Assembly: GCA_002448495.1 (NCBI GenBank)
Contig: DJYL01000110.1
Coordinates: forward strand, 1 to 22,325
DNA: 22,325 bases
Origin: Pseudoselenomonas ruminantium
GTDB lineage: Bacteria; Bacillota; Negativicutes; Selenomonadales; Selenomonadaceae
Reading direction: 5' to 3'
How positions within the stretch are numbered: the stretch's first letter is position 1; each line of letters opens with the position of its first letter. The notes below the pieces were generated by a model, which had not been told where the DNA came from, did not search any database, and saw only the letters and a program-made list of their open reading frames with translations. Below, piece by piece: positions 13,517-22,325 of this stretch. Made by a program: the position numbers and the translations under genes.

Positions 13517-13552
13517 AGACAACGAGCCACTATTATATTCTAAACATATCTT

Positions 13553-14392
13553 TTATTTACCGGTCAGTTTGCCCTTGGTATCCTGCTCTGCGCTCCTGAT
13601 GTCATCCCGCATATCCTTGGCAAGATTGAGTTCGTGGAAATTCTTATCTTCATGCAGGAGCATGCTGAACTTATCCGTCTGGTCAAGATAAGCCATGCCC
13701 TTTTTGAAGGAAAGCTCCAAAACATGCCCGCCCTTTTTCTTATCGTCCGACAGGAAATGGAAGTGCCAGCCCACCGAATTCAGCTCGCCCATATAACTGG
13801 GGCAATACAAGCCTACGATGGTGCCTTTGATATTTTTCTCGGTAAACTCCGTCTGTTTGTCTTTCAACGCCTCCACCAAGGTGGGATACGGCTTTTGACT
13901 TCCGTATTCACTGCGGAACAGAATGGAGGAAAATTCGGCAGGAATCTTCACCATGTAAAAGCTGTTGACGCCATGCTCTTTAACCGCCTCGTTCAATGCT
14001 TTTTCCAAAGCCGCTTTATCCTTCACATTCTGCAGGTCAACAGCAATATCCCGGTCAAAAAACGTCACGTTGGAAAAGGGGATAACCGTTTTATCCGGGC
14101 AAAGAATCACACGCCCGTCACCCAAGGCCTGATAAATCTTGCCATCCAGCATAATCATCTCACCGTTCAGGCCTTCAAAGGTTCCGATACCCGTATCCCC
14201 CATGGTGCGAAGCTCTCCGGCTGTAATCGTGCCGCCGAAATAGCCTTGCGCCAAAGATTGCAGGAGTGCCACCTGCGTAACGGTTTCACGCTCCGCCGGT
14301 GCGGCCTCGGCCTGTGCGCTGATTCCTGCCCCCAGCGTCATAGCTCCTGCCAGAAAAACGGTCATTATTTTCTTTTGCCTGTTTGCATTCAT
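13553..14392 (-). CDS. Acetolactate decarboxylase with signal peptide
   Basis: Converts 2-acetolactate to acetoin and CO2. The 279-residue protein matches the BudA/AlsD family: VALLQSLAQGYFGGTITAGEL, DTGIGTFEGLNGEMIMLDG, PFSNVTFFDRD, and the zinc-binding block GWHFHFLSDDKKKGGHVLEL with His210, His212 and His223. It begins with a basic N-terminus and a hydrophobic segment ending in AQAEA, a clear signal peptide, so it acts outside the cytoplasm as in Brevibacillus-type enzymes. I choose the ATG 14390-14392 because AAAGGA is eight bases upstream; an ATG nine bases earlier overlaps that site. No acetolactate synthase gene is nearby. It is followed by a strong terminator and may be read from the hyu promoter or its own weak one. 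Confidence 0.93.
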   Translation of the reverse strand: MNANRQKKIMTVFLAGAMTLGAGISAQAEAAPAERETVTQVALLQSLAQGYFGGTITAGELRTMGDTGIGTFEGLNGEMIMLDGKIYQALGDGRVILCPDKTVIPFSNVTFFDRDIAVDLQNVKDKAALEKALNEAVKEHGVNSFYMVKIPAEFSSILFRSEYGSQKPYPTLVEALKDKQTEFTEKNIKGTIVGLYCPSYMGELNSVGWHFHFLSDDKKKGGHVLELSFKKGMAYLDQTDKFSMLLHEDKNFHELNLAKDMRDDIRSAEQDTKGKLTGK

Positions 14393-14448
14393 TTCGGTCA
14401 TCCTTTCTAATGCAGAGATAAAATATCTTTATTTTACGCGGTAAAGCA

Positions 14449-16590
14449 TTATCTTGCCGCCAATAAAATAACGGAAGTATCCGGCGAAAGAACCTCCAGT
14501 TCGGCTTCGAGCACCGAAAGCATTTGCTCCCGCGCGGTCAATCCCGATAAGTCCAGCTGCTTCTCGCCGTAATAGGCAAACAGCAACGGCAGTTCCTCGC
14601 CCACGGTGCCATAAGTGGCGGTTTCCTCAAACAGCGTTTCTAAATCCGTTTTCAATTTGACCTTGTTGGTGACGATTACCCCCACGCCTTCCCGTTGCAA
14701 GCTGACTACGCCGTTACGGTCAATAACTCTTACCATGTGTTTCTCGCTGGGGAACAGCCCCAGAAACTTTTTGCGAATGCGCCCATCAAAAACATGCCAT
14801 TTACCTGCGGCAGCAACTTCGGTTACATCTTCGTCCGCTAATTTGAGTGAATTTAGCGCGACCTGACGGATTTCTGTAGCAGATAACTCCTTTGCCGCTA
14901 CATCACCCATTTTCAGTTCGGTGGCACCTGTAGCCGTAGCTCGTAAAATATTGGTTTTCTTGTCGTATTCAATGGCAATTTCCACCGTGGCTTCTGCCGC
15001 CCCGGATTTCATGATCTGTTCCAACGCTTCGTGACGAATAGCCTTCATATCGCCTTCGGTTGGATTCGTGACCGTGCGTTCCACCACTTCGCGCACCATC
15101 GCCATAGCCACGCCAATAGTAGAAATGATGGGGGCATTTTTCACAATCTTCCATTGGACATTCATTTTTTTGCCCAGATAAGGGACAACAACGCCGCCGC
15201 TGCCACCGCCGCCCGCCAGACACAATAATTCCGGCGAAAGATGGTATTCGGTAATCAGACGCTCTACAATCTCGCCGATTTTCTCGGCAGCCTTGTCCAT
15301 AGCGGCCCTTGCAGCTTCCTCAGCAGAGATGCCCAAAGCATCCCCCAAAGTCTGCCAGGCCGCCCGTACATTATCTTTTTCGTTGCTGTATGCGTAATCT
15401 CCTTCCGGAACACTGCCCAAAAGATTGGCGGCTCCGGCAAGCGTCAGCGAAACCTTGCGCCCGTCTGCACCGGTGACAATGGCAAAGGAACGCTCATCAT
15501 CGGATAGCGGTGCCACCAGTTCCAAGCGTGGTGATTCCAATTTCGGCGAAAAAATCTCATAGGGCAGACCCGCAATATGCGCACTGCGTGGGCCTACATC
15601 CGTTATCTTTCCGTCCTCCACGCGAATCATGCTGCCGCCGGCTACGCCCAATGTCCGTACATCAAGAGATGAAAGATACGTTTTGTGGCCGCCGATTTCG
15701 CCGTAGCGCACCATGACGCGCCCATCTTTCACTACGGAAATATCCGTGGACGTTCCTCCGGCCTCCAGAAAAATTCCGTCCGAGAGTTTTTCGTACATCA
15801 GGACACCGGCTACACCGGCAGCCAGCCCCGACAGCATGGTTAAAATCGGACGCCGCCGCACTTCGTCAATGGTCATGACACCACCATCACAGCGCATGAT
15901 CATGAGGGATGCCGGAATCCCTGAACGCTTGACGCAGGATTCTGTCATATCCGCCGTTTCCATCATGCGCGGAATCAGGCTGCCGTTTACCACGGCTGTT
16001 CTGGTCCGGACTTTCAGCCCGTAGAGCTTGGAAACCTCATGGCCGCCCGTAGCGTACAGCCCCATGTTCCGCGCCATATTTGCCACAAAGCTTTCATTGG
16101 CGGGATCATCCACGCCATAAGCCTCCGTGGCTACAATGACCTCTGCACCGGCATTTTTCAACGCTTGTATCTTGTCGGCGATTTCCTGTTCGGCAGCTTT
16201 AGCATCTGCCGTTTCCACAAAGGCATAGACGGTTTTCAGTTCCTTGCCCAAGGCCAGCGGAATATTGCCGATATTGCTGACGGTCTTTGCCCGTCCGGCT
16301 TCCAGACCACTGCCCATGGCCAAAATCCCGGTACAAGCCACATCGCCTTCCAATAAGGCATTCGTCGCCTGCGTGGTTCCATGAGCAATAAAGACCACTT
16401 CCTCGGGAGCTATCCCATTCTTTCGCAGAAGATTTTGCAGGACCTGGACAATACCTTCGGCCACCCCCTCTTTGGCATCATGGGTAGTGGGGATTTTTTC
16501 CTGAGCAATGATTTCGTAAGTGGCACTGTCAATAGCTACAGCATCGGTGAATGTGCCGCCTACATCAATGCCAATTCGTACTTGTCTCAT
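14449..16590 (-). CDS. Hydantoinase/oxoprolinase family protein (HyuA type)
   Basis: The 713-residue protein starts with the ATP-grasping actin-like motif IGIDVGGTFTDAVAID and has AHGTTQATNALLEGD. The second nucleotide-site motif is EAGGTSTDISVVKDG, and CLAGGGGSGGVVVPYLG follows at about residue 455. Family members use ATP to open hydantoins or 5-oxoproline, often with a separate HyuB subunit. No HyuB gene is next to it here. It follows a permease gene by nine bases with GAGGTGGG as ribosome binding site, so the pair likely imports and opens a cyclic amide. Substrate identity cannot be settled from sequence. Confidence 0.92.
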   Translation of the reverse strand: MRQVRIGIDVGGTFTDAVAIDSATYEIIAQEKIPTTHDAKEGVAEGIVQVLQNLLRKNGIAPEEVVFIAHGTTQATNALLEGDVACTGILAMGSGLEAGRAKTVSNIGNIPLALGKELKTVYAFVETADAKAAEQEIADKIQALKNAGAEVIVATEAYGVDDPANESFVANMARNMGLYATGGHEVSKLYGLKVRTRTAVVNGSLIPRMMETADMTESCVKRSGIPASLMIMRCDGGVMTIDEVRRRPILTMLSGLAAGVAGVLMYEKLSDGIFLEAGGTSTDISVVKDGRVMVRYGEIGGHKTYLSSLDVRTLGVAGGSMIRVEDGKITDVGPRSAHIAGLPYEIFSPKLESPRLELVAPLSDDERSFAIVTGADGRKVSLTLAGAANLLGSVPEGDYAYSNEKDNVRAAWQTLGDALGISAEEAARAAMDKAAEKIGEIVERLITEYHLSPELLCLAGGGGSGGVVVPYLGKKMNVQWKIVKNAPIISTIGVAMAMVREVVERTVTNPTEGDMKAIRHEALEQIMKSGAAEATVEIAIEYDKKTNILRATATGATELKMGDVAAKELSATEIRQVALNSLKLADEDVTEVAAAGKWHVFDGRIRKKFLGLFPSEKHMVRVIDRNGVVSLQREGVGVIVTNKVKLKTDLETLFEETATYGTVGEELPLLFAYYGEKQLDLSGLTAREQMLSVLEAELEVLSPDTSVILLAAR

Positions 16591-16599
16591 AGTCCCACC

Positions 16600-17982
16600 T
16601 CACTGCAAGATTGCCACAAAAATCATCATCATGACACAAGCCGCCCATGCATAAGGCAGAATTTTTTTCATCACGGCGGTGGCATCGATTCCGGCAAAAC
16701 CGGCCAGCCATGTATTATGCGAGTTGGTGGGGTCGGCAATGGTTTGCAGATAACCTACCCCAGAGAACATACCGTACAAAGAAGATGCGGGCAGAAAATT
16801 CAGATTTGTCAGGATGGTTGCAATCCCCGTCCCCATACCGTACATATTGAAGGGACCACGGTAAAGCGCAGCCGGTGCAAAAAGTGTAAAGAATAGCAGC
16901 ACGCCATAGAATGATGAGGGCATAATCGCAATCATCAGCGGATTTAAGATTTCTACGGCTGCCTGTTGCGTGGCTGCCGTCACCAGCATGCCAATTCCCA
17001 TAAACAGGAACAAAACCCCGGCAACATCCTTGATGCCATCCACCAGAGAACCGGTGAACAAGTTAATCGCCTGTGAAGGGCGGACAAGCAATGCCGCATA
17101 AGCCGAGGCAAAGAAAAATCCCAACACTGCCGCCGCCACGGGGTCCACCTTTCCCTCGGCGGGATTTCCCAGCCCCACAGTAAAGTTAATCAGGGCAATA
17201 ACCGCCAAAGGCAAAATCGGCGTAACCAATGCGGCGTTGGGGAGAGTCTGTTTTTTCCTGACCAGCGTTCCCGGCTTCTGATTGCATAATTTCCCCAAAG
17301 TTTTCACCAGACTGACCGGAACCGAAACAAGACCGCTAATAAATCCGCGCAGCAAGGCAAAAGCCGAATCGCCGGCATTATTCCCCCGCGGGATATTGAT
17401 AACGATATAGGCCGTTGTCACCGTCAGCGAAACAATGGCACCGGGAATAAAGTATTTCAGCACGGCATCAGCACCAAAAATACCGATACCCGCAGCAGCC
17501 GCTGCAAAATTCAGAGAGCTGCCTGTCATCATGCCCAGAAGAATCAGAATGACGGCATCCATGGGCTCAACTCCGGCGCTGGTCATAATGGGAATGGCAA
17601 TGGAACCAATCATGATGATTGCACCCAGACCGCTCATGCCCAAAAAGACAAAGGCCGTAGCTGCCGTCATCAAAGCCGCTAAAGCGATGGGCTTGTCCCC
17701 TGAAAGCTCGGCGGCTTTTTTGATAATCGCATCGGAAATACTCGTCTTCTGAATCACCTTGGCAAACATAGAACCAAAGACCACCAGCACAATGGGCGCA
17801 CTCAGACGAAATGAGCCCTTCACGACAATATTGCCCAGCCAGTCAAAAAAGGGTACGCCGCAAATAAAGGCAATCCACGCCGCCATTAAAGGAAGCGCCA
17901 ATAAAGTAGGCAAAAGACGCTTCACCATCAATATGGCAAACAGCGCAAAGCCCGCTAATAATAAAATCCCCGAAAGAGTCAT
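16600..17982 (-). CDS. Integral membrane permease linked to hydantoinase
   Basis: The 460-residue protein is almost entirely hydrophobic, with about 11-12 predicted transmembrane segments. It has glycine-rich re-entrant stretches such as FLGMSGLGAIIMIGSIAIP and LLGMMTGSSLNFAAAAAGIG, typical of the ion-transporter (citrate/dicarboxylate/GntP-like) superfamily. It ends with TIADPTNSHNTWLAGFAG, reminiscent of the substrate-site helices of such carriers. I cannot assign a family with confidence. Position upstream of the HyuA-type enzyme, nine bases apart, suggests uptake of that enzyme's substrate. Its ATG has GGGGGG seven bases upstream. The 46-bp upstream gap shows no terminator, so read-through from the autotransporter gene is possible. 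Confidence 0.85.
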   Translation of the reverse strand: MTLSGILLLAGFALFAILMVKRLLPTLLALPLMAAWIAFICGVPFFDWLGNIVVKGSFRLSAPIVLVVFGSMFAKVIQKTSISDAIIKKAAELSGDKPIALAALMTAATAFVFLGMSGLGAIIMIGSIAIPIMTSAGVEPMDAVILILLGMMTGSSLNFAAAAAGIGIFGADAVLKYFIPGAIVSLTVTTAYIVINIPRGNNAGDSAFALLRGFISGLVSVPVSLVKTLGKLCNQKPGTLVRKKQTLPNAALVTPILPLAVIALINFTVGLGNPAEGKVDPVAAAVLGFFFASAYAALLVRPSQAINLFTGSLVDGIKDVAGVLFLFMGIGMLVTAATQQAAVEILNPLMIAIMPSSFYGVLLFFTLFAPAALYRGPFNMYGMGTGIATILTNLNFLPASSLYGMFSGVGYLQTIADPTNSHNTWLAGFAGIDATAVMKKILPYAWAACVMMMIFVAILQ

Positions 17983-18028
17983 ATCGTTCCCCCCTTACCC
18001 ATTGACAGATTTATTTCTACACAGTTCC

Positions 18029-21000
18029 TTACCAAACACGGCGGAACATCATGCTGGCGCTTAAATCCTTGTCATGCGCCCCCTTTTGCCACTGGACATC
18101 ACCGGCAATCTGCCAGCCTTTGGCAAATTCCGTTTCGCCGGAAAGCCCTACCACGGCATGGGTCTTGTCCTGATTGTTCCTCAGCGTATAGCTATGGTTA
18201 TTGTCACCTTCGTAGTTAAATTGCAGCTCCGGGTCAGCACCGCTAAACGCGTGTTTTACCCCTAAACGCATAGCATAGCTGCCGCGCCCCAAATAACGCT
18301 TCAGCTCTACGCCCATCCCCAGAGCAAAGTACGTATTGTTTTGCGCGGAAAACTGCTGATTGTAAAGACCCGCGCCCTGTTCCTGGCAGCCATTCTGATG
18401 CATATACGAAAGCTGCATATTGGCATAGGGGCTGACGTGCCATACTTTGCCGTCTTCGGCATGCAGGTCGTATTTGTATTCCCCGCCGATTTCCACCAGA
18501 TAGCTGCGGTAATCAGCCGTCGGCGAAAGCCCCAAAGCCGCTATGCCGCGCCGCATTTTGTTCCGCTGCCAGCCGTAATCCGCATACCAATAAGCATCCC
18601 TTGCCCCTTTGCGATAGCCGCCGTAGATGCCCACACGCGTGTCGTAGATATTGGCAGACGAATTGTCCGCGCCCAAGCTCATCGCATTGTAGGCCACGAA
18701 CAGCCCGCCGCGCGTATGTTTGCCAAAGGACTTATCGTAGCCGCCGGAAATCGCACTGCCGTGGTAATTGGCACCGCCCCGGAGGTCGCCCCAGTTTTTG
18801 GTGAATTTTACCCAGGCCCCGTTCTCTTCCTCCACAGGCAGATTTACCGGCACCTCTACGCCATAGTCCTGGCCATCATCAGCAAGATTATTGCCGCCGA
18901 TATGCACATTGACCGGCTGCAGGGAAAAGGCTGTATTCAGACGGTCAGAAATGACATGTGCAGCCAATGTATTCGTCTGCACGAGATTCATCGCTTCGCC
19001 TGCCCTTGACGCACCGATATCCGTCAGGGCAGATTTTGCGCTGTCCGGTTCTAATTGATAGAGCGTGCGCATTTCCTCGCGCCGGGCATCAGGTAAATTT
19101 TGATACATGCTGTTCATCGCCGCCATGGTTTCCCGCTGTGCAGAGGTAGACTCACCTAAATTATCCGCCGTCACGGTGCTGACACGAAGCACACCGCCTG
19201 CTGTTTCAGTATACTGGCTGCTCATGCCGGAAACAATCGCAGGATTATCCTTGTTGTTCGCTATTACACCGATTATGGTTCCGGCCTTGACCACTTCGTA
19301 GTCCTTGTCCGGCATGGTGTCATTGACCAATACCATGGCATTGTCAAGATTGGCTGTATGGTTGACAATAAACTGGGTATTGCCACTATCATTGACATTG
19401 GAAACCAATGTTCCACCCTGACTGTCCAGATTATTGACGGTCAAATTGCCCTCACCCAAAAATCCTGCCACAGCCACAGACCGGTTGTTAAGCGTACCGC
19501 CTATCTCACCACTGCCCATAAGCGTTCCCGTATTCGTAACCGTGGCATCGCCGGCTATTTTCCCGTTTATGGCCAAAATGCCCTCATTAACCGTAGTCAT
19601 GCCCGTATGGGTATTATTACCGGTGAGCAGTAATGAGCCCGCGCCGGTTTTTATAACCTGCCCTTCACCGGTAATCGTACCGCCGTAGATATTTACTACG
19701 TCTTCGTCCAAATCCACCGTCATATTGGCAAGGGTTTTACGGCTGGGATGGGCGGCATCCGTGCCGTAGGCTTCACTGGCACTGCCCAGGTTGATCACCG
19801 AGGAATGGTCACTGTCCGTGTCGTCCAGATCAGCCACGGTAAAATTCTCACCGTGGGCTTCGTCTGTCTTCTTGCCGCGGGCCACCAAAAATACATCTAT
19901 ATTTTCCAAATCGGCATACGCATCGTCAGTTACGTCTAAGCCTCTGCCATGCTCTTCGGAACTTTCCGTCAGCAAAGATGCAGCTGCACTTCTTTTGCCT
20001 TCCCAATCAATCTTTGCCTTACTCATCCATGCTTTTTCATCATAATCGTAGACATAACTTACGCCACGGCCTTCATAGCCGGTATAGTCAGCAAAAAATT
20101 CTCCGGCCTGCAGAGCAACCGACGCGGCCGTGCCATCCGTGCTGGTAGTCGTCACTTCCACCACGTAATTCTTGCCCTTGGGCAGCAGGACATATTTCTG
20201 CAAGTCCACGGTGCGGTAACCGGCATAAGCAGGCGTACCGTCAACGCCAAAGGTTCCTGACTGGGTGTAGAGAACACTGCCCTCCCCCGGCGTGCTGCCC
20301 TCTCTTACGGTGATGTCATACTTCATATTGCTGGTGGAGGCGTAAAACATCACGCCTTTGAGAAAGTGATTCTGACTGGCTTGAAAGGATGATGCTATGG
20401 GCTGGGAAGTAAACGTCTTTCCTGTATCGGTGATTTGACCCAAAGTAAAAGAAGGCGCGGGCGCATTGTTGGCATTTATGGTATAACGGGCAGAATCAAG
20501 TTCAGCCTCATGAAAATAGAACCACCCCATCGAGGAATCCCGATAGGAAATATAGCCGTACCCTTCATTGCCAAGATTTGTCCCCCAACTGTTGCGGATG
20601 ATAAAACCACCCTGCAAAGCGTTGCCATTCTCATCCTTGCTCTGAAATTGGTAATCATCATCCCAGCCCACCAGTGTCTGGGCATGATTGAACTGGCCAG
20701 AGCCATACCACTCTCCATGATCAATGAATCTCTTTGCCCCACTGGCATTATTCGCCATCATGATAACACCCTTGTCCTGAATGAAGTTCTTTACCTGCCG
20801 CAAGGCATCTGCCGATAATCTCCCCTCATAGGTGGGGAGGATGGTGTAACTGTCATGGATGGAACCAACCGCAGGGATGGTAGCGGCAATGGCACCTTTC
20901 TGATTTCCATAACTACTCCACAGTTCGGCTTTACGAGTTTGCGTATAGTTTGCTATTGCCTCCTTATATTTTTCTCTATCCGTCCACCCCTGCCTCACTA

Positions 21001-21568
21001 TTTCCGCCTCTGTATCCGCATTAGCTATGCGGTTTATATATCTCCCAGCCTCATCAACGGGGCCATAAGGCGAGGAATCTTCGCTGACAACACCTTTGTT
21101 TAGTATAGTCGCCGTTGCAAACCACGGTTTCCCCCCGTTATCTAAGCCAGAACCACTTCCAGGCAGCACCACAAAGCGCGGCACCGTATCCGTGTCCTTT
21201 TCACTGGTCGCAGGATAAAAAGTCATCCAAGCAAGATACCGCTCGGAAAAATCAGGCATAGCCACGGTCACATTTTCCCCAGCGACCTTGGCAGCTTTCA
21301 GCTGAGTCATCCAGCTTGATTCATAAGAGCCCAAGGAAGCAAATGCCCAGCAGGTGCCAACAACGCCTTGGTTTTTCACCGATGGCACAATGCTGAGGCT
21401 GTCCTTTTCCGAATTTCTGTCCGTGGGATTCGTCAGCCGCCAGTCAAAGAAGCTGGGCAAATCTGCCGCATAAGCAGGTGCATTTATCCCAAAACATACC
21501 GATGTAAGCAGCGCAGCGGCAATATAATGTGCCAGTTTCCCCTCTGGCTTAAAATTTTTCCTTTTCAT
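18029..21568 (-). CDS. Papain-like (C1) cysteine protease autotransporter
   Basis: The 1179-residue protein starts at ATG 21566-21568 (AAGGGAGTAAGGAAG before it). Residues 1-34 are a signal peptide ending APAYA. A C1 peptidase domain follows. VKNQGVVGTCWAFASLGSYES carries catalytic Cys73 with Gln67, FNHAQTLVGWDDDY carries His295, and IIRNSWGTNLGNEGYGYIS carries Asn326. Residues around 370-560 look like a beta-rich lectin-like domain. Then come autotransporter-associated strands (GAGSLLLTGNNTHTGMTTV, VTNTGTLMGSGEIGGTLNN). The last ~270 residues are an outer-membrane beta-barrel ending in MFRRVW with a terminal aromatic. It should be exported by type V secretion and display or release the protease, confirming a diderm host. 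Substrate is unknown. The DUF4127 gene ends 55 bp upstream. Confidence 0.93.
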   Translation of the reverse strand: MKRKNFKPEGKLAHYIAAALLTSVCFGINAPAYAADLPSFFDWRLTNPTDRNSEKDSLSIVPSVKNQGVVGTCWAFASLGSYESSWMTQLKAAKVAGENVTVAMPDFSERYLAWMTFYPATSEKDTDTVPRFVVLPGSGSGLDNGGKPWFATATILNKGVVSEDSSPYGPVDEAGRYINRIANADTEAEIVRQGWTDREKYKEAIANYTQTRKAELWSSYGNQKGAIAATIPAVGSIHDSYTILPTYEGRLSADALRQVKNFIQDKGVIMMANNASGAKRFIDHGEWYGSGQFNHAQTLVGWDDDYQFQSKDENGNALQGGFIIRNSWGTNLGNEGYGYISYRDSSMGWFYFHEAELDSARYTINANNAPAPSFTLGQITDTGKTFTSQPIASSFQASQNHFLKGVMFYASTSNMKYDITVREGSTPGEGSVLYTQSGTFGVDGTPAYAGYRTVDLQKYVLLPKGKNYVVEVTTTSTDGTAASVALQAGEFFADYTGYEGRGVSYVYDYDEKAWMSKAKIDWEGKRSAAASLLTESSEEHGRGLDVTDDAYADLENIDVFLVARGKKTDEAHGENFTVADLDDTDSDHSSVINLGSASEAYGTDAAHPSRKTLANMTVDLDEDVVNIYGGTITGEGQVIKTGAGSLLLTGNNTHTGMTTVNEGILAINGKIAGDATVTNTGTLMGSGEIGGTLNNRSVAVAGFLGEGNLTVNNLDSQGGTLVSNVNDSGNTQFIVNHTANLDNAMVLVNDTMPDKDYEVVKAGTIIGVIANNKDNPAIVSGMSSQYTETAGGVLRVSTVTADNLGESTSAQRETMAAMNSMYQNLPDARREEMRTLYQLEPDSAKSALTDIGASRAGEAMNLVQTNTLAAHVISDRLNTAFSLQPVNVHIGGNNLADDGQDYGVEVPVNLPVEEENGAWVKFTKNWGDLRGGANYHGSAISGGYDKSFGKHTRGGLFVAYNAMSLGADNSSANIYDTRVGIYGGYRKGARDAYWYADYGWQRNKMRRGIAALGLSPTADYRSYLVEIGGEYKYDLHAEDGKVWHVSPYANMQLSYMHQNGCQEQGAGLYNQQFSAQNNTYFALGMGVELKRYLGRGSYAMRLGVKHAFSGADPELQFNYEGDNNHSYTLRNNQDKTHAVVGLSGETEFAKGWQIAGDVQWQKGAHDKDLSASMMFRRVW

Positions 21569-21623
21569 CTTCCTTACTCCCTTAAATAAAAACCAATCCA
21601 TAGTTGTCATTACGATGATTCAG

Positions 21624-22325
21624 TCACTTAGCAAACAGCACATCACATTCGAACATCCTGAGCCAGGGGTTCTTAATCGTAAAATCTACAGAAATCTGCG
21701 GCATATGGTTCCGGGCAAAATCCCGCATAAGCTCCGTATTGCACTTTTCCGCAAAAGCAAGCTTGTCCTCCAGATTGTAGTAATACTTGTAACTGCCGAA
21801 ATTTCTCACCAGTTCCGTACCTGTCTGTGCGCGCACATTGGCCTGATACGCCCAGTCGTCCAGATAGCGCACCGCCAGCAGGTAATCCTTGGCAGCACTA
21901 CTCATTTTCCCCGTCAGCATCCCCGTTCCCAGAGCAAAGCCCGTGGAATTGGTGGCGGTGTTCCAGCCGGCATAAGCCTTGAGCTTAAACAGCAGGTTCT
22001 TTTGTTCCAAAAGATTCAGCAAAGCATTGTCTGCACCGTTGGCATACTTTATGTCCGCCACCCCTACGGGATAGCCGGCCTTTACTGCATCTTCCACCAT
22101 TTTGGCGAAAGTTTTCGTTCCTTTATCCGCCTGCAAATCCGGCACAAAATCCGCCTCCGTAGGCAAGCCGTTATGGGTTTCAATGGTTATGCCCTTTGAC
22201 TCCGTATTGACCAGCAGCAGCAGGTCTGCCCGTTTGGGTGTTCTCACCTGCAGCCCTCCGGCAATCTTCAGCGCTGCTTCTACCGATTCGGAAATCTTCT
22301 CATCGGAAAAATCCGGAACGGTGTC
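21624..22325 (-). CDS. DUF4127 family protein, C-terminal part
   Basis: The frame is open to the right edge of the window, so the 5' end is missing; 233 codons plus stop are visible. The reading GYPVGVADIKYANGADNALL and YAGWNTATNSTGFALG, with YRYLDDWAYQANVR-like text and NPWLRMFECDV near the end, matches the C-terminal half of DUF4127 proteins. These are about 500 residues long and of unknown function. The internal GTG at 22245-22247 is not the start because the frame continues DTVPDFSDEKISESVEAA upstream. It may be cotranscribed with the autotransporter gene 55 bp downstream. Confidence 0.85.
   Translation of the reverse strand, partial: DTVPDFSDEKISESVEAALKIAGGLQVRTPKRADLLLLVNTESKGITIETHNGLPTEADFVPDLQADKGTKTFAKMVEDAVKAGYPVGVADIKYANGADNALLNLLEQKNLLFKLKAYAGWNTATNSTGFALGTGMLTGKMSSAAKDYLLAVRYLDDWAYQANVRAQTGTELVRNFGSYKYYYNLEDKLAFAEKCNTELMRDFARNHMPQISVDFTIKNPWLRMFECDVLFAK

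Noticed and set aside
18341..19009. Plus-strand frame of 222 codons opposite the autotransporter barrel
   Set aside because: Antisense of the beta-barrel coding region, with low-complexity composition and no ribosome binding site.
1..22325. CRISPR arrays, tRNA or rRNA genes, intact insertion sequences
   Set aside because: No regularly spaced repeats, cloverleaf sequence, rRNA-like stretch or intact transposase was found on either strand by reading.

Overview
The window looks like chromosomal DNA from a Negativicutes bacterium of the Selenomonas/Mitsuokella type, a diderm Firmicute. It combines Firmicute-like ribosome binding sites and sigma70 promoters with a signal-peptide autotransporter (outer-membrane beta-barrel), a DUF4127 protein and a hydantoinase/oxoprolinase locus. 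All protein genes I support lie on the minus strand. Assignment to a genus is inference.

Layout. 1-2162 is housekeeping: the start of an NfnA/SudB-type flavoprotein, a short methylenetetrahydrofolate reductase, and queE/queD for queuosine. 2240-3508 is a condensation/acetyltransferase-like protein. 3600-13440 is a defence and mobile-gene island. It holds a doc toxin with a nonsense mutation beside its intact small antitoxin, a decayed Rpn-type nuclease, an AT-rich reverse transcriptase (RT) with a structured upstream RNA, a small DUF4160 pair, and a type I restriction-modification operon (hsdR-hsdM-toxin-antitoxin-hsdS) with a DUF4258/YgiT-like pair inside it. 13553-22325 is metabolic and envelope DNA: an exported acetolactate decarboxylase, a hydantoinase/oxoprolinase with its permease, a papain-like cysteine protease autotransporter, and the C-terminal part of a DUF4127 protein.

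Main discovery. The RT (4518-5915) is preceded by an untranslated RNA of about 280 nt. The RNA has its own promoter (TTGCTC-N17-TATAAT) and ends in a strong terminator just before the RT start. Read on the opposite (cDNA) strand, this RNA hides a gene in circularly permuted form. A perfect -10 (TATAAT, 6038-6043), a Shine-Dalgarno, an ATG and an open frame come first, and the perfect -35 (TTGACA, 6177-6182) lies after them. An 8-base near-direct repeat (GATTRCAT at 6023 and 6185) is offset by exactly 162 bases. If the RT jumps between these copies, head-to-tail cDNA repeats form in which TTGACA and TATAAT sit exactly 17 bp apart. The frame then never meets a stop, because 162 is 54 codons. This is the logic of the DRT2 defence system and its Neo protein. 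Here the predicted repeat is a 54-residue, strongly hydrophobic unit. I infer a DRT2-like, rolling-circle, RT-made gene; no experiment supports it yet.
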